A stretch of 64,000 nucleotides of DNA from Zhongshania aquatica (GCF_027257955.1 NZ_JANZNQ010000001.1:186001-250000); one strand, 5' to 3'; shown: positions 15,609 to 23,933, numbered from the stretch's first letter. The notes: generated by a model from the letters alone, not told the origin. Numbers and translations: made by a program.

Positions 15609-15862
15609 CTATTCATACGCCGGTCAACCACCGTCGTCGTTTTGATAGTGCACGTCAAATGCAGACAGGTCTACGCGTTTATCAATCAGATGATGTATGG
15701 CGTGTTCGAAGGTACCTGACTGGAGCTGGTCTTCGTAATTGATTACAATCATCGCGCTTTGATTGTAGTCGTAGGGTTTGAACTTGGGCATTCGCATTAC
15801 GCCTTAATGCTTTGGTCAATTTTAGCAAAACTTTATCAAAATAGGGGTTTTTATACAGCCTC
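15609..15862 (-). mobile_element. IS1182-like insertion-sequence fragment
   Basis: The presumed terminal repeat GAGGCTGTATAAAAACC (minus strand, 15862-15846) lies next to the attC site. It is followed by the transposase start at 15797 and its decayed N-terminal region ending near 15609. The remaining body and the other end are missing. The element appears inserted at the GTT of the attC R' box. Confidence 0.65.
15624..15797 (-). pseudogene. Truncated IS1182-like transposase (N-terminal 57 residues)
   Basis: The 57-residue reading frame begins MRMPKFKPYDYNQSAMIVIN and continues through YEDQLQSGTFEHAIHHLID and LSAFDVHYQNDD. This matches the well-known N terminus of IS1182-family transposases (KPYDYNQ, then GTxExAIxxLxD, then NDxxGxPAY). 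The frame stops at a TGA exactly where the family has a residue before PAY; reading past it gives PAYE and then TAG. So it carries at least two nonsense changes and the remaining 400 or so residues are gone. It is a dead remnant. Confidence 0.8.
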
Positions 15863-15863
15863 A

Positions 15864-15944
15864 ACGCCCGCAGCACGCGCGGCTTTTCTGTGAAGGCGAA
15901 GCCGTAACGGAAAAGCCGTCGCTGTGCCTGCGTTTGTTATATTC
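15864..15944 (-). other. attC recombination site C (3' of the DUF4238 cassette)
   Basis: On the minus strand the site runs from R'' GAATATAAC (15944-15936) to GGGCGTT at the R' side (about 15864). Inner arms GGCTTTTC and GAAAAGCC give a strong imperfect hairpin, as attC bottom strands require. R'' is the exact reverse complement of the first nine bases of its cassette (GTTATATTC at 16810-16802). The R' side is followed at once by the IS terminus, so this attC may be interrupted. Confidence 0.75.
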
Positions 15945-15945
15945 T

Positions 15946-16797
15946 TTAGCCATGGACAGACTCTTTAGTTGGCCCGATCACCCACCTTTCAGCATTGTTT
16001 TTTATTAATTCATTTATTGCCATCACCTGACTAGAATTAATGAATGCGTGTTTAATATCCGATTTAACTGACGATAGAGCCAGACATAACTGTCGAGACA
16101 GTGGGATAAGAATAATGTATTCATCCCCACCGCTGAATAATTGATCTATTACAATTGGGCCGTCTTTTATAATAAATGGTTGATCACAAAGAAGAACATC
16201 GGCTTCTAATGAATAAAGAAATAGCCAGCCCATGGAATCATGGATGTAAGCCGCATTTTCCTGCGCATTCTCAATCATCTTCACAAGCGTAATATTACGT
16301 GATTCTGAAAATGATAACCCTTCAAAAAGGCTGTCGTTATTCAGGTCTAAACCCTTTTCTTTCGCTTTTTCCTTGGCGGCTTCATCACCCCTTGCATGCT
16401 TTAAAATTTCTCTGATGAGCACCCGGTCAAACCCATCCTGATATTCATTGATGAGACTTGGATGCCTTGCAGATAAAAATCCGAAGAACCTTGATAGGTT
16501 ATATAAACTAACATCGGTTTTGTCGGGATCATCAGATATCAACTTTCCCACTTCAGTTGCGAACGCACCATCAATTGTTGATAGCATCGGATTTTCGATC
16601 AATGTTGGTGAGTCAGACGCTTTTGCCGTTTCTCCCGTTAGAGAGTAAAGAAAGTTTTCAGAACAAAAGTTCCTAGGGCCGGCAGGCCCGACAACTCTCG
16701 AGTCCGTTTTATCTAGATAAAACAGGTTCTTGCCATCTAGCGAGAATAGAAGTTGATAAGACTGGGGAACATAATGATGACTCTTGGGATTACTCAT
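15946..16797 (-). CDS. DUF4238 family protein (integron cassette gene 3)
   Basis: A 283-residue DUF4238 protein, with the family opening KSHHYVPQSYQLLF, a treble of conserved aromatic/His residues, and no membrane segment. DUF4238 proteins are found in many mobile regions and their biochemical role is unknown. The ATG lies 11 nt inside the cassette boundary with no Shine-Dalgarno, and the stop codon is 1 nt from the R'' box. Its base composition is visibly more AT-rich than the catabolic cluster. Two attC sites flank it (A upstream, C downstream on the minus strand), so it is a self-contained cassette. Confidence 0.85.
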   Translation of the reverse strand: MSNPKSHHYVPQSYQLLFSLDGKNLFYLDKTDSRVVGPAGPRNFCSENFLYSLTGETAKASDSPTLIENPMLSTIDGAFATEVGKLISDDPDKTDVSLYNLSRFFGFLSARHPSLINEYQDGFDRVLIREILKHARGDEAAKEKAKEKGLDLNNDSLFEGLSFSESRNITLVKMIENAQENAAYIHDSMGWLFLYSLEADVLLCDQPFIIKDGPIVIDQLFSGGDEYIILIPLSRQLCLALSSVKSDIKHAFINSSQVMAINELIKNNAERWVIGPTKESVHG

Positions 16798-16808
16798 AAT
16801 TGAATATA

Positions 16809-16876
16809 ACGCCCAAAGCAGCGGCGCGCGTTAGCGCGTCCAGCCCGCAGGGCGATGCTGCCTTTGCTTGTTATAT
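16809..16876 (-). other. attC recombination site A (between cassettes 2 and 3)
   Basis: On the minus strand: R'' ATATAAC (16876-16870), then an arm GGCAGC, a GC-rich centre, the partner arm GCTGCTTTGGGC, and R' GCGTTATA. R'' is the reverse complement of the first seven bases of cassette 2 (GTTATAT at 17203-17197). It is 68 bp long with clear imperfect dyad symmetry. Confidence 0.85.
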
Positions 16877-16878
16877 AC

Positions 16879-17190
16879 TTACTGCCTTGGTTTAACTGCA
16901 TACTTAAAAAAATAGTAAGGGTATGCAAAGCTGCCTATAAAAAGGAATAATGCATACCACTTACTACGTTCTCCTTTGTCACTAAATCTCTGGCGCACAT
17001 CTTTTAGACACAAAATGGCACCAAATAAAACTAAAGGCAGTGATACCCACCAAAATACATTGTATTGCTCTAAGGTCATGTAGGCCTCTTTACCTTGCAA
17101 GCTTGCTTGAACCTCCATGTGTGTTACGACAATAAAGATTAAAGCCCAGATTAGTGACAGAGAGGTCAGGGTTTTCTCGATCTTGTTCAT
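16879..17190 (-). CDS. Small polytopic membrane protein (integron cassette gene 2)
   Basis: A 103-residue protein with three predicted membrane helices: about residues 8-28 (SLSLIWALIFIVVTHM), 45-63 (VFWWVSLPLVLFGAILCL) and 81-98 (WYALFLFIGSFAYPYYFF). It ends in the basic tail KYAVKPRQ. I do not recognise a family. The ATG is 12 nt from the cassette boundary and the stop codon is 2 nt from the attC R'' box, leaving no room for its own promoter or a ribosome site. Small membrane proteins are common cassette cargo. Confidence 0.8.
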   Translation of the reverse strand: MNKIEKTLTSLSLIWALIFIVVTHMEVQASLQGKEAYMTLEQYNVFWWVSLPLVLFGAILCLKDVRQRFSDKGERSKWYALFLFIGSFAYPYYFFKYAVKPRQ

Positions 17191-17201
17191 AGTTGCATAT
17201 A

Positions 17202-17315
17202 ACGCCTACTGCAGCGGCAGACAAAATGGAGCGTGTTTTTGTGCAAAAATGAGCGGAGCGATTGCACAAAAAGGCGCGGAGTTTTGACTGTCCGACTGCC
17301 GGTACTTGTTAAGTG
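17202..17315 (-). other. attC recombination site B (between cassettes 1 and 2)
   Basis: On the minus strand: R'' CACTTAACA (17315-17307), arm CCGGCAGTCGG, an inner stem with GTGCAATCGC and GCACAAA-type arms, partner arm GTCTGCCGCTGC, and R' GGCGTTATAT. R'' is the exact reverse complement of the first bases of cassette 1 (TGTTAAGTG, ending near 17745). It is 114 bp, longer than site A but within the usual attC range. The stop codon of the cassette-1 gene lies inside R''. Confidence 0.85.
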
Positions 17316-17737
17316 TTTGTTATATTTTTGAACCATTTTTCATATTTCAACTTGTTTTTGTATTTGATATTCAGCCTGTTTGCACCTGATGTTGCTCGCT
17401 GTATCATCATGAATGCCTCACCAAATCGGTCTAGCTGAATAGATTCATCGTCACCTAAATCATGGTGCTTCACTTGATTTTTAGCTTCATTATATATTTT
17501 TCTGATTTCACCCTTTGAAATATGTTTGATACCAAGTATTGATCTAACTTTATTTGCTCTTGTCCATTCATGATTGAAAGGTTCGATCCCTTCCTTGCTG
17601 TGAATCAGTCCCTCAAATATTTCTGCAGCAGCGCCAAGCAGGGTTAAGCTAGAAACATATCGCTTTTCCAAAAATAATACGATGCCATCTTCTAGCTGCT
17701 CTTTTGCTACATTTTCCTTTCTAGACGGACGAGCCAT
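17309..17737 (-). CDS. Hypothetical soluble protein (integron cassette gene 1)
   Basis: A 142-residue basic, helical protein (MARPSRKENVAKEQLEDGI, then FLEKRYVSSLTLLGAAAEIF). I do not recognise a family; the repeated helical character and HEWTRANKVRSILG motif suggest an all-alpha fold. The ATG at 17737 is only about 8 nt from the cassette boundary GTTAAGTG, and a GTG two codons earlier is the alternative. There is no Shine-Dalgarno. The TAA stop lies within the attC B R'' box. As first cassette it would be expressed from outside promoters upstream of 17750. Confidence 0.8.
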   Translation of the reverse strand: MARPSRKENVAKEQLEDGIVLFLEKRYVSSLTLLGAAAEIFEGLIHSKEGIEPFNHEWTRANKVRSILGIKHISKGEIRKIYNEAKNQVKHHDLGDDESIQLDRFGEAFMMIQRATSGANRLNIKYKNKLKYEKWFKNITNT

Positions 17738-18050
17738 ATACACTTAACAGTTTTGTTATGACGACTCAGGCCACATATCACTTTGGCCCCCTTATCACGG
17801 AACTGGCTTTTACGTTGATTGAAAAAATTTGGGAATTCAATGGGATATCGACCTCGCTATTAGCGAGCGCCCGACAAACGAAGACTAGTTCCCTTTATTT
17901 CTGCCAAACATTCCTTTCCCCTGATCATATCCTGTTTTTTATGTTTTTCAATAAGTTATGTCATTCTAAAATGTGTTAATGAGAATGGCTCTACTGTTCA
18001 CAAGGGTTTAATCGTCGGGAACCGCTAATCTCAATAAAGACACAAACCCA
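17738..18050. other. Gap upstream of the cassette array
   Basis: No gene is supported in these 313 nt and no integrase or attI-linked promoter was recognised. The only notable signal is the cassette boundary, with CATAACAAAACTG next to TTAAGTG at 17744-17760. Confidence 0.55.
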
Positions 18051-19550
18051 CTACAACCGAGTAGCAGTCACCGGCTGCGCCAATATCCACAAACCAAAAC
18101 ACGTAAAAATAATCATCAAGACCAGCATGGGCAATTGACTCAGCGTTGCCTGCCGACGCTGCGGAAATAGCAGCAGCGCTTCTTTATGGGCTAAGTACAC
18201 GCTGAGCACGTGGCCAAAAAGGATTAAACCCACCTGCGTATGCCAAACCCAATCCATATTGGGGATAACTGATTCGGGTCGCCAATGGGCGCTGCCGAAT
18301 AAATTCCAAGACCAGCCGAAGGGATCTGAGATCAGTCGCCATATCATTACGCCTTGGGTGCTGATCAAAGTGTAGTAATGGGTGATGTGGTAGACCAAGG
18401 CGATGGGTAAAAGTGAGTAGGTGAAATGTAAGGCGAGTGAGGATAGCGATGCGTGATACTTTGTTAGCCGACGTACGATTGCCAGAAAGAAATACAGTAC
18501 GCCAAGGTAAAACAGCGGCGACAACACCAGCACGGTGGTTTCGAAAACGCCATGCGCCGCTTTTAATACCGGATAGGCCTGCACAATATTTTGGCTTTTG
18601 TATTCTCTGTATATTCCGGCGATGTCTTGCCAAAAGAACGTTGCCCAGATATTGGTGCTGTGCAAACCGTCGAATGCGGTTGACGATAATAGGAATAAGA
18701 CAAACAGCAGCTCACTCATTGAGGATGCTTTGCCAATTTGGAGACCAGAGAACGGCATGCGTAAAATCACCGCTGGGCGTGACTGGGATTCATCTCTTGC
18801 TTGAATAAAAACCGGCGCCATTTTAGAGATCAGCGCAAATAGAACTGCAAAGAACTCGCCATACTTAAACCAGCGCTCGCTGCCAAGCAACCACGCCGCT
18901 ACAAGGTTTAGTACGCTGTATGCCAGCAAGACGCTCGCTAGCCCTCGCGGGCCGCTTTCGCCAAATAGTTCAAACCAAACAAATCCGATGTAGAGCAATA
19001 AGGCTGGCCAATATTCTAGTTTTTCACCCCAGCGAGTACGCCCTGAAAAATCAATTTTAAACACCGCCGCCAAACAAAGCACCATGGTTTGCCAAGGGTT
19101 TACTAGCGGGTAAAGATTACCCACCAAGGCACTAAAATACGCGAAGCCTAAAACAAATATGATCCAAAAGAAGGTCATATTAAAATTTAAAAAGGCATTC
19201 GCCGTGCCCCACAAACCGGTGGCGATACACAACAGTAAAGCGAATAAACTCACTATGCGTAAAACGAGAATCGCGATGGGAGATATGACAAACAGGTTTT
19301 TTTCGTGCAGAGGCTGGGACGAATCTTGCGCGGCGCGCTGATCGCTGGCGAACCACGCCACCAATAAAAACGACAGCAGCAAGGCCGCCGCACTGCCCCA
19401 AGCGTATAACCAAAACGGCACAGGTAAGGTGTAAAGCGTACCAAAGGAATGCGACCACGCTGGCGCTGCAAATGCGGCTAGGCTAATGGCCAGCAGCCAA
19501 TACAGACTCCGTGTACTGGCGGTCTTTTGGCCGCTGCGCTTAAACACCAT
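18051..19550 (-). CDS. Polytopic membrane protein (often labelled fenitrothion hydrolase-like)
   Basis: A 499-residue integral membrane protein with about 11-13 hydrophobic segments and an N-terminal signal-like helix. The family phrase HSFGTLYTLPVPFWLYAWG follows the first segment. Similar proteins are often named fenitrothion hydrolase after one experimentally studied member; that name should not be taken as its function. Several intramembrane His and Trp residues (HITHYYTL, MDWVWHTQVGLILFGH) suggest a metal or heme ligand role, which is inference. It follows the LVIVD lipoprotein gene by 17 nt and is the last gene of the fadD3-lrp-lrp operon. Confidence 0.7.
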   Translation of the reverse strand: MVFKRSGQKTASTRSLYWLLAISLAAFAAPAWSHSFGTLYTLPVPFWLYAWGSAAALLLSFLLVAWFASDQRAAQDSSQPLHEKNLFVISPIAILVLRIVSLFALLLCIATGLWGTANAFLNFNMTFFWIIFVLGFAYFSALVGNLYPLVNPWQTMVLCLAAVFKIDFSGRTRWGEKLEYWPALLLYIGFVWFELFGESGPRGLASVLLAYSVLNLVAAWLLGSERWFKYGEFFAVLFALISKMAPVFIQARDESQSRPAVILRMPFSGLQIGKASSMSELLFVLFLLSSTAFDGLHSTNIWATFFWQDIAGIYREYKSQNIVQAYPVLKAAHGVFETTVLVLSPLFYLGVLYFFLAIVRRLTKYHASLSSLALHFTYSLLPIALVYHITHYYTLISTQGVMIWRLISDPFGWSWNLFGSAHWRPESVIPNMDWVWHTQVGLILFGHVLSVYLAHKEALLLFPQRRQATLSQLPMLVLMIIFTCFGLWILAQPVTATRL

Positions 19551-19567
19551 AGCGGCAACTACCTAAC

Positions 19568-21154
19568 TTAAAGCCCTGTCGGTTTAGGCGCAGTGGGCCC
19601 AGCACTGGGGGTAAATTCCAATATTTGAAAACCCGCACTGTAGCCTGCTATCCAGATATGGCCGGTTTCTGGTCGGTAGCGAATATAGGTGGCGACGGCG
19701 TCCCAGCGATCGGCTGAACTGCCGAAGCCTTCCGACAATAACACTGTTGGGGTATTTGGGTTTGGTGCCGGATGCCAATAGGCAATCTCGAAGGGGTTGG
19801 CAGGATCGTGAATGTCCCACACCCGCAGACCGCCGGTGTAGTAACTCATAAACAGGGTGGTGGCGTTGTTTACATCATCAAAGCCAACGTAGTGGGCCGA
19901 GTAGTTGGCGACGTCTATTTCAGTCTGTGGGCAGTTCTCTAATTTATTCACGTCGAGAATGATATCCGACACCCTGACCGGATTGGTCTCGTCGGTGATA
20001 TCAATAATACGGCTGCGTGCCCAGGGACAAACTCCCGCGGTTGGCCATTCATCGCTGGAGTAAACGTAGGTACGGCCGCCATTTTTGAACCAGCGCGCGG
20101 TGTGCGAACCCGCCGTTGGCGCCTCGCCATCCAGCAAATTACTCCAGCCCACAAAGCCAATCTCCGGCGGTTGTGTGCCAAACAGAAATGGTGATGGCGG
20201 CGTGGTACGATCTTGAAAACCGCTAACATCTAAGATCATCATTCCGTTCTGCCCCACCCCGGGCCCATTGGGAAGCCCAAGGCCTAAGGATACAAAACCA
20301 AAGTTGGCCTGATAAAGACGCGTGCCCTCTGGGTTTAAACCGCAGTCGTGCGAGGCGGGAGAATAGAGCTGAATCAATTTAGGGTCTTCTAGATCGGTCA
20401 AATCGATAACTGCATTGCTCTGCGCCGAACTGGTGGCATAGGCCGTAAAACCATCGTCGGTAATACACATGGCGTGGCCCATAAATGCCAGACCTTGGTC
20501 GATACTGCCAATACCACCGGGTAAATCGGGAAGCGGCGGCAGGGTAATTCCCACGCCTATATTTACCGACGCTTTTAAAATGGGTTTGCGACAATCAATC
20601 GCCTCGTAAACATCGAGCGCCGTGCCGCCGCCCCGCGTGGCAACAATAATATGGCGCGCCTGATTTGCCTGAATAGATTCGTGCGGGGCAATCATGGCGG
20701 GGCTTTGCAATATATCAACTAGCTCTGGATTTTCTGGGTCTGAGGCATCAATGACTGCCATGCCGTTTAGGGCGCTGAACTGCGGATCGACATAGGGAGA
20801 CGACGCCGGCCCAAATATCTGCCCCGGCGAGGTGGTGGTGACGTAGGCACAGTCATCTAGCCAGGCCATAGAGAAGTTGGCACCGCGATCCAAGATGGTA
20901 TTCTCGCCGACCAAGCGTAAACCTTTGCGATAGCCCTGCGCTGCGCGGCCACTTAATTGGTCAGCAATTGGCACTTGGCCCTGTAAACCGGTTTCGAGCA
21001 GGTCGTCATTTTCAATTTCTGAACCGCCACCGGAGTTTGAACCAGAACCAGACCGAGGCCCACTACTGCTACTTCCGCCACATGCGGATACGCACACAAG
21101 GCCTATGGCCAAAATAAGGGTCGTGGCGAGTCGACGGATTTGTCTTGGGGTCAT
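19568..21154 (-). CDS. LVIVD-repeat lipoprotein, predicted beta-propeller
   Basis: A 528-residue lipoprotein. The signal TTLILAIGLVCVSAC has a lipobox Cys, followed by a Ser/Gly linker. LVIVD-type propeller blades then recur, each with a D-x-S-DPENPELV-like phrase (MAVIDASDPENPELVDIL, AVIDLTDLEDPKLI, IIDITDETNPVRV, VWDIHDPANPFEIAYW). Propellers of this class sit at the cell surface or in the periplasm; no enzymatic motif is seen. It is tightly linked to the membrane protein downstream (17 nt) and to the Lrp gene upstream (50 nt), so the two envelope proteins are likely to work together, perhaps in substrate uptake or sensing (inference). Confidence 0.85.
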   Translation of the reverse strand: MTPRQIRRLATTLILAIGLVCVSACGGSSSSGPRSGSGSNSGGGSEIENDDLLETGLQGQVPIADQLSGRAAQGYRKGLRLVGENTILDRGANFSMAWLDDCAYVTTTSPGQIFGPASSPYVDPQFSALNGMAVIDASDPENPELVDILQSPAMIAPHESIQANQARHIIVATRGGGTALDVYEAIDCRKPILKASVNIGVGITLPPLPDLPGGIGSIDQGLAFMGHAMCITDDGFTAYATSSAQSNAVIDLTDLEDPKLIQLYSPASHDCGLNPEGTRLYQANFGFVSLGLGLPNGPGVGQNGMMILDVSGFQDRTTPPSPFLFGTQPPEIGFVGWSNLLDGEAPTAGSHTARWFKNGGRTYVYSSDEWPTAGVCPWARSRIIDITDETNPVRVSDIILDVNKLENCPQTEIDVANYSAHYVGFDDVNNATTLFMSYYTGGLRVWDIHDPANPFEIAYWHPAPNPNTPTVLLSEGFGSSADRWDAVATYIRYRPETGHIWIAGYSAGFQILEFTPSAGPTAPKPTGL

Positions 21155-21203
21155 ATGAATTCACTGCCTGTTATAATTATTATGCTTGCTCAAAAGATAG
21201 CAG

Positions 21204-21674
21204 TTACGCGTCGACAATACGACTCATGCGATAGTCATGCTTCACAAAATTAACACCCAGCGAACACTCGGTGCGACGCACCCCCGCAAGGCCGGTAATT
21301 TTACTGTGCAGAAAGCGTGCTAGCTCTGCATTGTCTTGCACTAGGGTGATTGCCAAGATATCGAAACGGCCCAGCATTTTACCAACGAAGCCGATCTCGG
21401 GCACGTCGGCGAGTTTTCGCGCTACGTCGTCGCACTGGGCGCTGCGCTCCACCTCTACCCAAATGTAAGCAAGGGTCGGATTGCGCAAACGGGCGATGTT
21501 GGTCATGGCGGTAATGCGCACCTGACCTTCGTTTTCCATACGTTTGATGCGACTGCGCACAGTGCCTTCGGTAATGCCTAAGTCCGCTGCAATTTTGCGA
21601 TTACTAATGCGCGCGTCTTTGGCGAGGCCATCTAGTATTTTACGGTCTTGGTCGTCTAACTGCTTTTTTGCCAC
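21204..21674 (-). CDS. Lrp/AsnC family transcriptional regulator (second of pair)
   Basis: A 156-residue Lrp/AsnC regulator: winged HTH at about 7-55 (LDDQDRKILDGLAKDARIS, then GITEGTVRSRIKRMENEG) and an alpha-beta RAM/AsnC ligand domain at about 65-145. It lies 26 nt downstream of a second, clearly paralogous Lrp gene. Two adjacent Lrp genes suggest a hetero-oligomer or diverged ligand specificities. By position it probably controls the ligase operon; nothing in the sequence gives the effector. Confidence 0.9.
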   Translation of the reverse strand: MAKKQLDDQDRKILDGLAKDARISNRKIAADLGITEGTVRSRIKRMENEGQVRITAMTNIARLRNPTLAYIWVEVERSAQCDDVARKLADVPEIGFVGKMLGRFDILAITLVQDNAELARFLHSKITGLAGVRRTECSLGVNFVKHDYRMSRIVDA

Positions 21675-21700
21675 GGCACTAATTCCTTTACCCGTTTTCC

Positions 21701-22204
21701 CTAAACACCGTACCCAAAGGGCACCCAGTTTGACTGATTTTTTAGCACATCAAGGGCGATAGACGGCTCTAGCTTGCGCACCCCCGGCACACTTCCCAAG
21801 CGCACCAGTAGTTCTGACAGATGTTCTTGATCACGGGCAACAGCAAGGGTTTCTATATCCAAGGTGCCCACCACCTGACACACCGAAAACACTTCGTCGA
21901 ACTTGGCCAAATCTTCTGCCACCACATCGGCTGGGCGGCCCTCAACCTGAATGCCCACGGCTAACATCATGGTGTAGCCAACGGCTTCGTAATCCGTCAC
22001 GGCGACCACCCGCAGACTATCGCCCTCTTCCAAGCGCTTTACTCTGGCGCGCACGGTGGCTTCGGTCAGACCTAATTCATTCGCCAAGGTTTTGTAGGGC
22101 ATACGACCGTCGCGGCGCAAATGCGCGACAATGCGGTGATCGATCTCGTCCATATGTTGGGATGACGCCGGGCGCAGGTGTTCGCCGTCGCTAAACTCTG
22201 TCAT
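21701..22204 (-). CDS. Lrp/AsnC family transcriptional regulator (first of pair)
   Basis: A 167-residue Lrp/AsnC regulator with an extended N terminus. The HTH is about 20-70 (MDEIDRRIV-like start, then GLTEATVRARVKRLEEGD) and the AsnC ligand domain is about 78-155. It begins 26 nt after the fadD3-like ligase stop and precedes its paralogue, so all three are co-transcribed. Ligand candidates include CoA esters or free steroid acids in view of the neighbour, but Lrp proteins usually bind amino acids; this is open. Confidence 0.9.
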   Translation of the reverse strand: MTEFSDGEHLRPASSQHMDEIDHRIVAHLRRDGRMPYKTLANELGLTEATVRARVKRLEEGDSLRVVAVTDYEAVGYTMMLAVGIQVEGRPADVVAEDLAKFDEVFSVCQVVGTLDIETLAVARDQEHLSELLVRLGSVPGVRKLEPSIALDVLKNQSNWVPFGYGV

Positions 22205-22229
22205 ATCACACTCCGAATTGGCGCAGGCA

Positions 22230-23834
22230 TCAGGCTAACTTTTGGGCCGCCAAGGCTTTCAGCTCTGGCTTGACGACTTTGCCAGAGGCATTGAGCGGCA
22301 GTGCGTCGATGAATTCCACATAAAAAGGCACTTTGTAAGACGCCAACTGCGCGGCGCAAAACTCACGCACGGCGGTGGCATCGATATCGCTACCTGACTT
22401 GCGCACCACAAAGGCCATACCCACTTCGCCCTGGGGTGCTTTGGGCACACCAATAACCGCCACCCCCGCTACGCCGCTCATGGCGTAGAGCGCTTTTTCA
22501 ATTTCAGCGGGATAGACGTTTTCACCGTTCATGATGTACATGTCTTTCAAACGGTCGGTGATTTTGAGGTAACCCGCCTCGTCCATCACGCCAATATCAC
22601 CGGTTTTTAACCAACCATCGGCGGTAATCGTCTCGGCGGTGGCTTCCGGCATATCGAAGTAGCCTTGCATGACGTTGTAACCGCGGAACCACACCTCGCC
22701 TTCGCTACCCCGCGCCACTTCGACGCCGGTTTGCGGGTCTGCGCATTTCAGCTCTACGCCGTCGATGGCGCGACCAGAGGTGGAGGCAATAATTTCCGCT
22801 TCGTCGTCTGGGCGACAGATTGTGACGACGCCACAGGACTCGGTAAGGCCATAAGCAGTGACTACGGTTTCAAAGCCCAGCTTGTCACGCATATCGTGGA
22901 CCAACTGCACCGGCACCGACGCCGCACCAGTCACACCCAAACGCAGACTGGAGAGATCGTAGTTGTGGCGAGTGTCATCTGCTAACAGCATTTCATACAA
23001 AGACGGCGCGCCCGGCAACATGGTGACTTTTTCGCGCTGGATGACTTCCATCACCGATTGCTTGTCGAATTTCGCCATTGGCAAAATAGTCGCGCCGCAA
23101 ATAATCGCTGCCAGCCAACCGGCTTTGTAGCCAAAGGAATGGAAGAAGGGATTAATAATTAAATAATTGTCGTCGCTGCGCAGGCCAACCGTGGCGCTCC
23201 AGGTTTGGAATACGCGAATGTTTTGCTCGTGGCTACACAGCACGCCCTTTGCTTTGCCCGTGGTGCCAGAGGTAAATAACATATCGGCGCTGTCGTGGGG
23301 ATTTACCGCGCGCTCTATGGCAATAAACTTGGCCTCGTCGACCTCTTCACCGTGGGTCAAAAAACTGCCCCAGCTTCTAGACTCATCCGCTACAGGAACA
23401 TTTGCCTGCGGCAGCAAGATACGGTGATGCAAACTCGGTAAGTTTTCACCCAATGACGGCGCCGCGTTTTCAAACTCGGCGGTGGTCAGCAATACCTTCA
23501 CGCCAGCACGGCGCAAAATATCGGTCGCTTCGTTTTCCTGTAGACGGGTATTTAAGGGCACAAGAATTGCGCCTAGCGATTGCAGCCCTGCCGCTGCAAC
23601 AATCCACTCCGCCATATTTGGCGCCCAAATCGCAACGCGGTCACCGTGGCATACACCCAGCGCAAAAAATGCCTTAGCCGCCTGCCGACGCTGCTCATTT
23701 AATTGCACATAAGATATTTCACACCCCAACTCACGAATAGCCGCTTTTGCGCCAAATTGCTGGGCTGCCCAGCCAATAAGACGGGGCAATGTGAGGGGCA
23801 TATCGGGAAAAGACGGAGTTGGTTCCAATAACAT
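22230..23834 (-). CDS. fadD3: Acyl-CoA ligase, FadD3-like (HIP-CoA synthetase candidate)
   Basis: A 534-residue ANL-superfamily adenylate-forming ligase from the ATG at 23834 (MLLEPTPSFPDM); a TTG 33 nt upstream is less likely. The P-loop TSGTTGKAKG is at residues 188-197. The aromatic stretch NPFFHSFGYKAGWL, the YGLTESCG adenine motif, the hinge TGDIGVMDEAGYLKITDRLKDM and the C-terminal catalytic lysine region NASGKVVKPEL are all intact. FadD3 activates the propionate side chain of HIP with CoA; the KAGWL phrase and the shared upstream palindrome with ipdA favour that role. A general medium-chain ligase remains possible. Confidence 0.75.
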   Translation of the reverse strand: MLLEPTPSFPDMPLTLPRLIGWAAQQFGAKAAIRELGCEISYVQLNEQRRQAAKAFFALGVCHGDRVAIWAPNMAEWIVAAAGLQSLGAILVPLNTRLQENEATDILRRAGVKVLLTTAEFENAAPSLGENLPSLHHRILLPQANVPVADESRSWGSFLTHGEEVDEAKFIAIERAVNPHDSADMLFTSGTTGKAKGVLCSHEQNIRVFQTWSATVGLRSDDNYLIINPFFHSFGYKAGWLAAIICGATILPMAKFDKQSVMEVIQREKVTMLPGAPSLYEMLLADDTRHNYDLSSLRLGVTGAASVPVQLVHDMRDKLGFETVVTAYGLTESCGVVTICRPDDEAEIIASTSGRAIDGVELKCADPQTGVEVARGSEGEVWFRGYNVMQGYFDMPEATAETITADGWLKTGDIGVMDEAGYLKITDRLKDMYIMNGENVYPAEIEKALYAMSGVAGVAVIGVPKAPQGEVGMAFVVRKSGSDIDATAVREFCAAQLASYKVPFYVEFIDALPLNASGKVVKPELKALAAQKLA

Positions 23835-23933
23835 AGCGCAGGCAGTCCTGTTCGAGGCTTTTATCAACAGCGCTAAGTCTAGAAGTTCACAGGCAACACA
23901 ACAAGCGAAATGCGTATTATTTTAGATTAATAT

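Noticed and set aside
17758-17979. 73-residue open frame upstream of cassette 1 as an integrase remnant
   Set aside because: It lacks any integrase motif and a ribosome site, and reads through AT-rich DNA.
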